Assembly: GCA_021777555.1 (NCBI GenBank)
Contig: JAJYDK010000012.1
Span: 22,180 to 86,179, forward strand
Source: Pseudomonadota bacterium
GTDB taxonomy: Bacteria; Pseudomonadota; Gammaproteobacteria; Steroidobacterales; Steroidobacteraceae
Reading direction: 5' to 3'
Length of the DNA stretch: 64,000 bases
The position numbers were made by a program, and so were the translations under genes. Shown piece by piece: positions 36,638 through 45,349 of the stretch. The notes beneath the pieces are model-generated. The model saw only the letters and a list, made by a program, of their open reading frames with translations. It was not told the DNA's origin and searched no databases. Positions within the stretch are counted from its first letter, which is position 1, and each line of letters begins with the position of its first letter.

Positions 36638-38719
36638 ATGAGAAGAGTTTTGGGTTTGCTGTCTGCCGTCACGGCAATGTGGATGGTCGGTGGTCCGATG
36701 GTCCGCGCGAACGGTCGTGCCATTCGTCAAGAGACTACCCTGCACCGCGGGGTGATTCAGGAATTTTCCATTTCGCCGGACGGCACAAATTTGGCTGAAG
36801 TCGTGTCCAATACGGTTGCGGACCGGTCCGTCTCCTCTATCGTCATTCTAAATCTGGTGGATTCCGGCCGAGCGGGCCGAGAGATCTACTCGAGAGCCGG
36901 CGTGTCAAGCGTCATCTGGCTGACAAATCGGTCTATTGCGTTCGTCGTGCCGGGTCGAAAAGGGGGCATATTTCAGCAGAATACGCAAACCGGAAAGCTG
37001 ACGATCTTGCGGCCAAATGGTACCGGGGTCGCAAATCTGCTGTTCGACCGTCAATCGCAGTCGCTGGCCTACGAGCATGTGGCTCCCTGGTGGTGGGACG
37101 GCCGGGTGTCGGTCCGCGTAGGGAAAGACCAATGGCCGCTACAATTCATTTCACCCAAATGGGCACAGCAGGAGAGGGTTACGGTCAGGGCGCTGCGCCT
37201 CGAGGGTGGTCGAAATCGCGGACTGCACAGGAAGTATCCAGTCTCCTCCGTGGCATTCCCAGTGTCGCAAATAGCCTGGAGAAGGAATCGCCTGGTCGTA
37301 TTGCGCTCATCGCGGGGATCTTTCAAGTCGGATATCGTGGATGCGGCCACGGGGCGCGTGTTGTCAGACCGGTGGCCGCTGTATCGGGTGGGATCGATGG
37401 CGGTTTCCCCCAAGGGGCGCATTGCAGTGACCTCGATGCGGCTCTGGAAGAATCGGCCAAGACCGATGTGCGGATGCAGCGGCCGGTGGGGACTATACGT
37501 ACTGGGGCACGGGGGTGAGGTGCATGCGGTCACCGCGCTGGCCTCGGGCCAAATCGACTACATCAGTCGCCTCTGGTGGGCCGGGGAGAATCGGATTTTC
37601 GCGCAAATTCTGGGTGCCGATACACCGGGCGGCGCCCTGTACTGGAAGGTGGTGGAAGTCGATTGGCGACGAAATGCGCTGATCCGGGCCTTTCGGTGGT
37701 CAAATGGGGATCTGGGAACGCTGGATTCCCCATGTAGCCTGAGTGCGGATCGCGCTACTGCGGTTTGTATTGCGCAGACGTTGTCGTCGCCGCCCCGGCT
37801 GGTGCGCGTTGATTTGCATACGGGGGTGATGCGGACTCTCGAGAAAGTCAACCCCGGACAGCATAGGCTGGCTCTTCATTTCAAGGACATTCGGGTCAAA
37901 GCCCGCCGAAACGAGATGGCCACGGGATTTTTGGCACTACCGCGCGCGGCACGCAGCGCCGCTGTGCCGTTGGCGGTAATGCTGTATGGCTTCGACAAGG
38001 AATACTCAAGAGATGCCCAGTGGATCACGTCTTATCCTGTGGCCCGCATGGTGCACTCCGGCATCGCTGTGCTACTGCTGAATTGGCCCTACAGTCCGGA
38101 CCCGGCTCGCGAGAGCTTTCAGACTACACTAAGGGGCATGAATACGATCGTGTCGTTGATCGCAGATGCCGTGCCCGCGGTGCGGGCTACGGGAGTGAGG
38201 GTCACCAGAGCGATGATCATGGGCTGGAGTTTTGGAGGGCTTTATGCGGCTCATGCGATCCAGCGGCTTCACGAATACGTGGCGGCCCAGGTTGGGGATC
38301 CAGCGGCTTTTAACAGCACTGAGTATGCTCTGGCAGGCGGGCTGTTGGATAATGCCATCGACTGGACCCTGGGTGGGCCGCCTACCCGACGGTATATCGA
38401 TCATTACCTGACGCTGGATCCGGCCGCTGACGGCAGACCCTCCAATGGCCCGATTTTGTTGGAATTCGTGAGCCGAAATCCGGATGCCGGACAGCTCTTG
38501 CAGGAGTGGCGCGCGGACGGAACGCAGGTCGAGGCGTTCGTGTACCGCCATAGCGTCCACTGGCTCAATGTACCCGCTGAGGCTAAAATTTCCCGGGCAC
38601 GAAATCTAGATTGGGCGAAGTTGAATCTGTTTGGTCCGCAGTCCGTATCGCCGGCAGAGCTGCGCAAGGTGGGGTTGACGGTGCCTGAGAATGGGTGGTG
38701 GAGTCATCGAGCGAAATAG
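36638..38719 (+). CDS. Atxe2-type lasso peptide isopeptidase (prolyl-oligopeptidase-like)
   Basis: N-terminal propeller-like region; GWSFGG nucleophile elbow; HSVHWL; located between TonB receptor and lasso biosynthetic genes. Confidence 0.85.
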   Translation: MRRVLGLLSAVTAMWMVGGPMVRANGRAIRQETTLHRGVIQEFSISPDGTNLAEVVSNTVADRSVSSIVILNLVDSGRAGREIYSRAGVSSVIWLTNRSIAFVVPGRKGGIFQQNTQTGKLTILRPNGTGVANLLFDRQSQSLAYEHVAPWWWDGRVSVRVGKDQWPLQFISPKWAQQERVTVRALRLEGGRNRGLHRKYPVSSVAFPVSQIAWRRNRLVVLRSSRGSFKSDIVDAATGRVLSDRWPLYRVGSMAVSPKGRIAVTSMRLWKNRPRPMCGCSGRWGLYVLGHGGEVHAVTALASGQIDYISRLWWAGENRIFAQILGADTPGGALYWKVVEVDWRRNALIRAFRWSNGDLGTLDSPCSLSADRATAVCIAQTLSSPPRLVRVDLHTGVMRTLEKVNPGQHRLALHFKDIRVKARRNEMATGFLALPRAARSAAVPLAVMLYGFDKEYSRDAQWITSYPVARMVHSGIAVLLLNWPYSPDPARESFQTTLRGMNTIVSLIADAVPAVRATGVRVTRAMIMGWSFGGLYAAHAIQRLHEYVAAQVGDPAAFNSTEYALAGGLLDNAIDWTLGGPPTRRYIDHYLTLDPAADGRPSNGPILLEFVSRNPDAGQLLQEWRADGTQVEAFVYRHSVHWLNVPAEAKISRARNLDWAKLNLFGPQSVSPAELRKVGLTVPENGWWSHRAK

Positions 38720-40589
38720 AGGACTTCTGTGCGGCGGCGGGGCGGTGGTTTAGCCATCCCTGCGCCCAGGTTTCGGCTGAGATACAGGCTAACAGGGGGA
38801 AAATAGCTGTTACGGCAATTGGAGCATCCGTCCGCAGGATGGGGGCCAGCGCGTTCAGATTCAGCAAATCGTGGTTCGCCAGATGACCTTCCAGGATCGC
38901 GGGACTCAAAAACCGTGCGCTGCGGCGGAGGAGTTCAAGGGTGAAGCGTGTGGTCTGGCCCTTTTGCTCCCGGGCGACGATGGGCGCGGGCAGTATGTCG
39001 CGGAAGGCGATGCGTGCCAATCCACGTGTCTTTCCGCCAGTAGACAGCTGGTATACCGGGATTCGAAGACATAGCTCTATCAATGGCTGCGAGAGTAATG
39101 GATGGAATTCCTGCACTGTTTGCAGGCCGTAGAGCGGCCGGTGGCGGTTCAGGACTTCGGCAAGGAGGACGATTTGATATCGCTTCCCAGGCGGGAGGTG
39201 CGCGGAGGCCGTCAGCCAGGGGTGGCAAATGTACTCCGGCAAGGCCGCAGAATAGGCGTCCGAGCTCAGGAAGAGCGACTGAGCGGTCATTTTGATGGTA
39301 TCGAGAAAGTGCGCCGATGAGGAATCCCGGGCGAACGTGTCAGTCAATATGTCGACGACGATATGCGGTACGGAGCGGCCTGTCAGGCTTGTCGCCTCCA
39401 AGAGGGCGGCAAACAGTCCTCGCTCGAAGCCGTGATGGCGCCAATAATCCACCGCGCCCAGGGTGGTTTGGGCTGCCCAGAACAGGTGATCACCGCCCTG
39501 TCCGGTCCATATTGCATCCACTGGTCCTGTTCTGCACAGGGTGTTGTAGACAGGCGCGTCTAGGCCGTTGAGCAGATGAGGAATAGTGGGCTTGGCCGTG
39601 AGCGGTAGCGCGAGGCAGCTTTCGTCGAGAGCAGGCGTATCCCATGCGTGCTCGATAAGCGTGGTGCCGGTCGTGTCGGCGACCAGGCGGGCGTAGCGCC
39701 GCTCGTCCTCTCCTGGTCCAAAGGCAAATGCGTTGAGGCAGGCGACATTTGGCCGACGAGGAGCCCGCGTGAGCAGCGCCAGCACAAGTGAGGAGTCGAA
39801 TCCACCGGACAGTCGGTGTAGAACACGGTCCTGAACACCAGCCCAGGCGTTGATGCAAGACTGGGTGATGTGACGAAGGTCGCGCGACGCCTCCTCGAGG
39901 CAAGCCCCACGATGGTGTTGGGCAAGCGCTATGGGATCCCAGAGTGAGCGAACAGTTGGCGTGCTTCCGTTGGATTCCAGAGACTCCCCTGCCAGCAGCT
40001 CGTAAATGTTCTTCAGGCCGGTTTCTCGAATCTGCATCTGGCTGGAGGCGAGGAATCCGACGATGTACCTCCAGTTGATCTCGAGCGAAATGAGCGCTCC
40101 GTGCGGAGTCGAAATCTCACATAGTGGCTCTATATCCCGAACATCGGAAAACGCAATAGTGATCCCTTCGACGGTGATGTAGTAGCAAGGAATCATTCCA
40201 GAGCAGTCCCTCATGAGGAGCCAGTCTCCTGGGCGAGGGCCCGCCATAAACGCCACGTAGGCTCCCCAGTAGTGCTGGGTTAGATGTGCTCCCCAGCTGG
40301 CTTGGCAAGAATTACCAAAATACCTGTTCTCAACAATATCTCGCGGCCTGATTGGACTGTTGTCGTTTTGCCGGAAGAGAGCGCCGAGCACGAGGCCCAG
40401 TTGGTCCGGGAGCGGAAAGGCGTCCAGAATATGTGTATGAGGAGTTCGTATAAATGCAATGAGACCGTCGCGCTGCAGCGATTGGTGCCAGTGTCCGCTG
40501 GAGTGGATTCCGGACGCCAGGCGCTCTGCAAATTTCGCATGTTCTGGGCCGCTGGGCGTCCACAGCAGCGCAACGTAGGGGTATTCCAT
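38583..40589 (-). CDS. Lasso peptide macrocyclase (asparagine synthase-like, C protein)
   Basis: SGGFDSSLVLALL PP-loop, WTGQGGDHLFW, N-terminal Ntn-like region; downstream of B protein. Confidence 0.9.
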   Translation of the reverse strand: MEYPYVALLWTPSGPEHAKFAERLASGIHSSGHWHQSLQRDGLIAFIRTPHTHILDAFPLPDQLGLVLGALFRQNDNSPIRPRDIVENRYFGNSCQASWGAHLTQHYWGAYVAFMAGPRPGDWLLMRDCSGMIPCYYITVEGITIAFSDVRDIEPLCEISTPHGALISLEINWRYIVGFLASSQMQIRETGLKNIYELLAGESLESNGSTPTVRSLWDPIALAQHHRGACLEEASRDLRHITQSCINAWAGVQDRVLHRLSGGFDSSLVLALLTRAPRRPNVACLNAFAFGPGEDERRYARLVADTTGTTLIEHAWDTPALDESCLALPLTAKPTIPHLLNGLDAPVYNTLCRTGPVDAIWTGQGGDHLFWAAQTTLGAVDYWRHHGFERGLFAALLEATSLTGRSVPHIVVDILTDTFARDSSSAHFLDTIKMTAQSLFLSSDAYSAALPEYICHPWLTASAHLPPGKRYQIVLLAEVLNRHRPLYGLQTVQEFHPLLSQPLIELCLRIPVYQLSTGGKTRGLARIAFRDILPAPIVAREQKGQTTRFTLELLRRSARFLSPAILEGHLANHDLLNLNALAPILRTDAPIAVTAIFPLLACISAETWAQGWLNHRPAAAQKSSISLDDSTTHSQAPSTPPCAALPAIRTADQTDSTSPNLDFVPGKF

Positions 40590-40598
40590 GCGCGGATC

Positions 40599-41312
40599 TC
40601 ACACGGTCATGATGGGCGTAAAGCCGCAGACGTGATCCAGGTGATCGTTCAGAACCAAGGTACCGGCCTGGACCCAGCAGTGCGCATTGAAAGGATCCGC
40701 CTGAACCGCAAACACCCAGTCGGGGAATAACTGGAACCCAGACAGAAACCGGAGTAGTGCCAGGGAGTCGAATAGGCAGCAATAGTTGCGGGGAAAGAAC
40801 GGGCGGATCTTCAGAAAGGCCGCTGTCAGGCGGGCGGCCTCGTTGCAGTCCGTCGGGCCCGAGATGGCGGCCGAGTACTTAGTCTTTTGCACTGCCCTGA
40901 CGATTCTCGAGATCGATGCCGTCTGCAATTCCCAGCTTGCGCGAGATAGCGCGGTCGTCGCGAGAAAAAAAGGGCGGACAGATCCTCCCTCTAGGGCTTC
41001 AGGTGATATTGATGCGAGATCCTGAGCGGCCGCTGCAGCTCTGTGCGGCAATTCAATGGTTGTGGGGGCGCGTTCGGTCAGGATGCCTGCTCTCAGCAAC
41101 TCGGCGGCGAGTGTGACCGTTGAGTCTGGGGGTGGAGTGCTCGGTGATGGACCACACCGCGTCAATGACCAATTCTGGATCCATGGAGTGAGTGCTTCAA
41201 TGTCCTCGCGGGGGACGGAGAAGTAGCTATCACGTTGCAAGTCTAGGAACATGCAGTGGCGCCCGCTGAGGCAGGCGAATACCTGCGGAGAAAGGTGGTA
41301 CTTGGTTTCCAC
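40599..41312 (-). CDS. Lasso peptide biosynthesis B protein (RRE-like N-terminus + B2 transglutaminase-like protease)
   Basis: RNYCCLFDSLALLRFL...DWVFAVQADPFNAHCWVQAGTLVLND; GTG start at 41312 (AGGA upstream) favoured over GTG at 41354, which lies within a hairpin. Confidence 0.85.
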   Translation of the reverse strand: METKYHLSPQVFACLSGRHCMFLDLQRDSYFSVPREDIEALTPWIQNWSLTRCGPSPSTPPPDSTVTLAAELLRAGILTERAPTTIELPHRAAAAAQDLASISPEALEGGSVRPFFLATTALSRASWELQTASISRIVRAVQKTKYSAAISGPTDCNEAARLTAAFLKIRPFFPRNYCCLFDSLALLRFLSGFQLFPDWVFAVQADPFNAHCWVQAGTLVLNDHLDHVCGFTPIMTV

Positions 41313-41332
41313 CGAGCATTCCTGATCGAGAA

Positions 41333-41362
41333 GGCGGTGCGCGGCTGACGCCACGCACCGCC
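41333..41362 (-). promoter_or_regulatory. Intercistronic hairpin between lasso precursor and B gene
   Basis: GGCGGTGCG-C-GGC tgac GCC-A-CGCACCGCC: 12 bp paired, one mismatch, 4-nt loop. Confidence 0.7.
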
Positions 41363-41372
41363 AGTCTCGAGG

Positions 41373-41465
41373 CTAGCCCACCTGCTGGCCCGGCTGGCCC
41401 GCTTCGACGAGCGCGGGAATGAACCCCTTCGTCTCCTGCTTCACACTGCCTTCGTAGTGAATCAT
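41373..41465 (-). CDS. Lasso peptide precursor (A): MIHYEGSVKQETK/GFIPALVEAGQPGQQVG
   Basis: Hand translation; AGGAG RBS 5' of ATG; in-frame TGA just upstream; Thr at leader -2, core Gly1 and Glu8; immediately 5' of B and C genes. Confidence 0.88.
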   Translation of the reverse strand: MIHYEGSVKQETKGFIPALVEAGQPGQQVG

Positions 41466-41753
41466 GGTCTTCTCCTGTCACGAGATGATGGTTGGTTGTG
41501 CCTGCCACTCACGGGTTGGCGCCGGCTCCCGTGATGGTGCGAGTCAGCATGCGAAGAGTTGGAGATCGCGTCAACGGGGCCTGCGTGTTGTGCAAGCTGT
41601 GCTCACGCATGATGCGAGCGGACGAGGCACTCGATAGAGGGTGCGGATGGTCCGCCGCGTGGATCCATCTTGCGTGGGAAATTCTTACGAGATATCACTG
41701 GCTTGGCGTCACCCAACCTGGGTGGCATCGCCTGGGTGAAGAGGGCTTGCGTG

Positions 41754-43568
41754 ATGGAATGCGGGCGAAAGAGCGCGCGAGTGGGTCTGCGCGAGGTCGT
41801 GCGGATGGTGGGCTCGGAGCTTGCGCCGCCCGTCAAGGCGCGGCTCCTTGGCGTGCTGGCGCTCGTGGTCACCGCGTCGGTCTTGACTGCGATCGCACCA
41901 GTGGCGTTGAAGCTCGTCGTCGATCGGTTGACCGGTCAAAGAGGCGGCTGGTCGGTTTCTCCGCTGCTTCTTGTGACGCTGTACGTGATCGCGTTATGGC
42001 TTGGGAGGACTTCGAATGAGGTGCGCAGACTGTTCTTCGCCCAGGCGGAGCAACGCATCTTCCGGACCCTCAGCGAGCGGCTGTTCTCGCACCTGATGCG
42101 CCTGCCGCTGCGGTATCACCTCGACAGGAAGACGGGTGCTGTCACCCAGACGCTGGACAACGGTCTGGAGGGGATGCGCATCATTCTGCATCACCTGGTT
42201 TTCACGTACGTCCCGGTCGCCGTGGAACTCGGCACCATTTTGGTGGTGCTCGTCGATGTGGTGACGCCGCCGTTTCTATTCCTGTTCTGCGCCGCGCTCT
42301 TGTGCTACCTGGCGGTGTTTTCATACTCCGCGGCCACGATCACCCCCGCGGCCCGAGGGGCGTCCTCGGCGCGGGTGGAAGCATCGGCGGCGATGACGGA
42401 TGGTCTGCTGAACTACGAGACGGTGAAGTGCTTCACCGCCGAGGCGCTGGTCGAGGGCCGCGTGTCCCGCGCGCTCGGACGGTCGGAGGCCCAGTGGGTC
42501 GGGTTCTACCGCCGCTATGCGCTGAACGGGGTCCTGATCGCGGGCATATTCGCCGCCTTCATGGCATGCACCGTCTTCTATGCCACGGTGGAGGTGCTGC
42601 GCGGGCGTATGACGGTGGGCGATTTCGTTCTGATCAATGCCTACATGCTTCAGATCGTGCGTCCGGTGGAGATGCTGGGTTACGCCATGCAGGGGCTCTC
42701 GCACGGGGTGGCCATGCTCGAGAAGCTGGTGCAGCTCTTGCGGGAGCCGACGGAGGCGGGGCTTCAGATTGGGTCCGTGTCCGGGTCCGGTGCCCCCGCG
42801 GGTGCGGGCTCCCTCGAATTCGAGGCCGTGAGCGTTTCGTACGGGCCCGGGCGCGCGGTGCTCAACGGGGTGAGTTTCAGGATCGTCGCGGGGCGCACAC
42901 TCGGCATCGTGGGTGCGAGCGGGTCGGGAAAATCGACGATCGTTCGTCTTTTGATCCGGCTGCTGGAGCCGGATTCCGGGCGTATTTTGCTCGATGGCGT
43001 GGAGATTGCGGACCTGAGGCTCGAGGACCTGCGCCGCTCCATTGCGGTCGTGCCGCAGGAGACGACGCTCTTCGATGACACGCTGAGCTACAACATCGGA
43101 TTGGGGCGCGCGGGAGCCGGACCGCAGGAGATCGAGGCGGCCGCCCGGATGGCGCGATTGCACGAGTACATCGTGACGCTGCCCGAGGGATACGAGACGG
43201 TGGTGGGCGAGAGGGGAGTGAAACTCTCCGGCGGGGAGCGGCAGCGCGTGTCGATTGCCCGCGCCGTGCTCAAGTCGCCGCGAATCTACGTGTTCGATGA
43301 GGCGACGTCCTCGCTCGACAGTCGAACCGAGCAGGGGATCCTGAGCAGCCTGAGAGTGATTTCCAGGCGCAGCTCGACGCTGGTCATTGCGCATCGACTT
43401 TCGACGGTCGTGCACGCTGATGAGATCCTCGTGCTCGAGCAGGGCCGGATCGCGGAGCGGGGCACTCACCAGTCACTTCTGCGGGAGAACGGACGCTATG
43501 CCGCCTCATGGAGGGCGCAGCGAGATGGCGCGGCAGTGGCGCGAGCGGAATCAGGAAGACGTCTTTGA
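41754..43568 (+). CDS. ABC transporter (TM+NBD, ATM1/MsbA-like), probable lasso peptide exporter
   Basis: Six TM helices; GASGSGKSTIVRLL, LSGGERQRVSIARA, VFDEATSSLD. Confidence 0.92.
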   Translation: MECGRKSARVGLREVVRMVGSELAPPVKARLLGVLALVVTASVLTAIAPVALKLVVDRLTGQRGGWSVSPLLLVTLYVIALWLGRTSNEVRRLFFAQAEQRIFRTLSERLFSHLMRLPLRYHLDRKTGAVTQTLDNGLEGMRIILHHLVFTYVPVAVELGTILVVLVDVVTPPFLFLFCAALLCYLAVFSYSAATITPAARGASSARVEASAAMTDGLLNYETVKCFTAEALVEGRVSRALGRSEAQWVGFYRRYALNGVLIAGIFAAFMACTVFYATVEVLRGRMTVGDFVLINAYMLQIVRPVEMLGYAMQGLSHGVAMLEKLVQLLREPTEAGLQIGSVSGSGAPAGAGSLEFEAVSVSYGPGRAVLNGVSFRIVAGRTLGIVGASGSGKSTIVRLLIRLLEPDSGRILLDGVEIADLRLEDLRRSIAVVPQETTLFDDTLSYNIGLGRAGAGPQEIEAAARMARLHEYIVTLPEGYETVVGERGVKLSGGERQRVSIARAVLKSPRIYVFDEATSSLDSRTEQGILSSLRVISRRSSTLVIAHRLSTVVHADEILVLEQGRIAERGTHQSLLRENGRYAASWRAQRDGAAVARAESGRRL

Positions 43569-43574
43569 GGTCGG

Positions 43575-44459
43575 TTAGACGGCTCCTGCTTCGAGGATCC
43601 GCACCATGGCTCGCTTGAGCGCCTCGCGGCGCTCCGGACTCAGGAGGGTCTTCGGGATGATGTACAGGACATGCTCGAGCCGATCCTGTTCGTGAAAGAG
43701 CACGCCATGGGCGGCGCCATGGACGGGGATGTTGCGGTACGAGCGGTGATTTCTTGGCTTTCCTCCGGATGGGGTGATGAGCAGCTCGTAGATCGCCCGG
43801 GCTGAAAGGCGGGAGGACCTGTTTGAGATTGCACGGGCCCGGGCGGAGATGACATCTCGCCTGTCGTCCTCGTTCCACAGCTTGAACAGCTCGACCCCCC
43901 AGCCTTCGCGGATGTCGGCGGAAGATGGGAAGGCGCTGACGATGAGGCTCGGCAGTTGCGCCAGCATCAGCAGCCGTGAGACGGCGGAGTGGGAGAGACC
44001 GAAGGCCCGGGCGAGGTCCTCCTGGGAGGGATAGGTGTCCGAGCGGAACGCCCGCCAGAGAATCTGTCCGCGCACATACGGACTGTCTTCTTCCCGGAGG
44101 AGGTTTTCCTCGTACATCGCGACGTAGGCGTCGGCATCGCTCATCTGTCGAACTTCCACGAGAAGATCGCGTCCGAGGGTGCGGGCGACGGCGTGCCGCC
44201 GCGCACCGCAGATGATCTCGATGTCGCACTCGGGGTCCTCGCTCACCGGGCGACCCAAGGCGGGTTGATGCTGGCCATTGCGGGCAATCGACTCGCGCAG
44301 CGATTTGCAGGCGTCGTCGGTCAGCTGCTCCTCGGGACGGCTGTGCTGGATCCATACACGGCAGCGGAATGGGCTCACGATCCGGCGCGCTCCGCGGCGC
44401 TCGGCCGTTGGTTCCTGCCGAGATGCCCCGCGCATCAGGCGCTCTGCCCCGACACTCAC
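43575..44459 (-). CDS. Orphan ParB/RepB/KorB-like DNA-binding protein
   Basis: IICGARRHAVAR, EENLLREEDSPY, HTH (SQEDLARAFGLSHSAVSRLLMLAQLP); GTG start overlaps the upstream stop. Confidence 0.85.
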   Translation of the reverse strand: MSVGAERLMRGASRQEPTAERRGARRIVSPFRCRVWIQHSRPEEQLTDDACKSLRESIARNGQHQPALGRPVSEDPECDIEIICGARRHAVARTLGRDLLVEVRQMSDADAYVAMYEENLLREEDSPYVRGQILWRAFRSDTYPSQEDLARAFGLSHSAVSRLLMLAQLPSLIVSAFPSSADIREGWGVELFKLWNEDDRRDVISARARAISNRSSRLSARAIYELLITPSGGKPRNHRSYRNIPVHGAAHGVLFHEQDRLEHVLYIIPKTLLSPERREALKRAMVRILEAGAV

Positions 44460-45349
44460 GCGCCCGCCCGATAGAAGACCTTCAGCTCTTCGGCAATCGC
44501 CTCCGGGAGGGCGTCAAGCGCCGGGAGGGTGTGCGAGGTGCTCTCAAAGAGCACTGCGGGATTCTGTCCCTCGTACCCGCCCAGGTTTGGCCGATGGATG
44601 CGGTAACCGAGCAGGTCGCGCAGCGCGCTCGGGAACTGCCGGGCGAGCTGCGGGGGATAGCTGAGGAAGGCGTTTTCGTACTGCTTCAGCCAGCCCAGGC
44701 AGTAGCTCACGATGAGCCCGGTTCGCGGCGCGTCCGCGCGGTTGGCGCCGCCACAGTGGGTGAGTGAGCCCAGGTAGACCAGTGCCGACCCTCTGGGCAT
44801 TTCCGCCACCGTGGCCCGTGCAAGGTCGAGTTCGCGCGTGGGCCCGTCCATCGCGGCGTGAGGCCAGAGGAGCGTGGCGCCATTTCGGGCGGTGAAGTCC
44901 GTGAGCGCCCACATCACGTTGACCAGGTATTCGATACCGCTCTTCGGGCAGGGCCACATTTCCTCATCCCGATGGGGCACCTGCTGCCGCTCTCCCGGAT
45001 GCAGCCGCACCGCCTGAGTCAGGTTGAGCTGATACCAGTCACAGTGCGGTCCGAGCACACCGTCCATGAGGGACAGCATCAGGGGATGCAGCGCCAGGGC
45101 GTGAGTGCTCGCAGACTTGAGCAGCACGGAGCCGAATCGAGTGGTACTCCAGCCGTAGAAATCACCCTGACAACGCGGCGTCGCCGCGAACCAGGGCTCG
45201 AGCTCCTCACACAGGTGCTCTACGGTCTGCTCCGGCAGCAGCCTGTCGAGTATGACGTAGCCGTTCGCGCGCAGCAGCTCGAGCGGTGTGATTCCAGGGT
45301 CGCTCGCGGCAGAGGCGTCAATGCGGATCGACGATGGGGCGTCAGCCAT
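44456..45349 (-). CDS. Phytanoyl-CoA dioxygenase (PhyH)-family Fe(II)/2OG oxygenase
   Basis: NGYVILDRLLP; HRD facial-triad motif (VPHRDEEMW) with distal H (SLTHCGGANRADAPRTGL). Confidence 0.85.
   Translation of the reverse strand: MADAPSSIRIDASAASDPGITPLELLRANGYVILDRLLPEQTVEHLCEELEPWFAATPRCQGDFYGWSTTRFGSVLLKSASTHALALHPLMLSLMDGVLGPHCDWYQLNLTQAVRLHPGERQQVPHRDEEMWPCPKSGIEYLVNVMWALTDFTARNGATLLWPHAAMDGPTRELDLARATVAEMPRGSALVYLGSLTHCGGANRADAPRTGLIVSYCLGWLKQYENAFLSYPPQLARQFPSALRDLLGYRIHRPNLGGYEGQNPAVLFESTSHTLPALDALPEAIAEELKVFYRAGA

Noticed and set aside
40599-41354. B gene starting at GTG 41354
   Set aside because: That start lies inside the hairpin and lacks a good RBS; GTG 41312 with AGGA upstream and the KYHLSPQVFACLSG domain start is preferred
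41230-41508. 92-aa minus ORF MAGTTNHHLVTGEDHDSLRRQ...
   Set aside because: Overlaps the lasso precursor in another frame with no domain; the 30-aa precursor has the RBS, leader/core features and position
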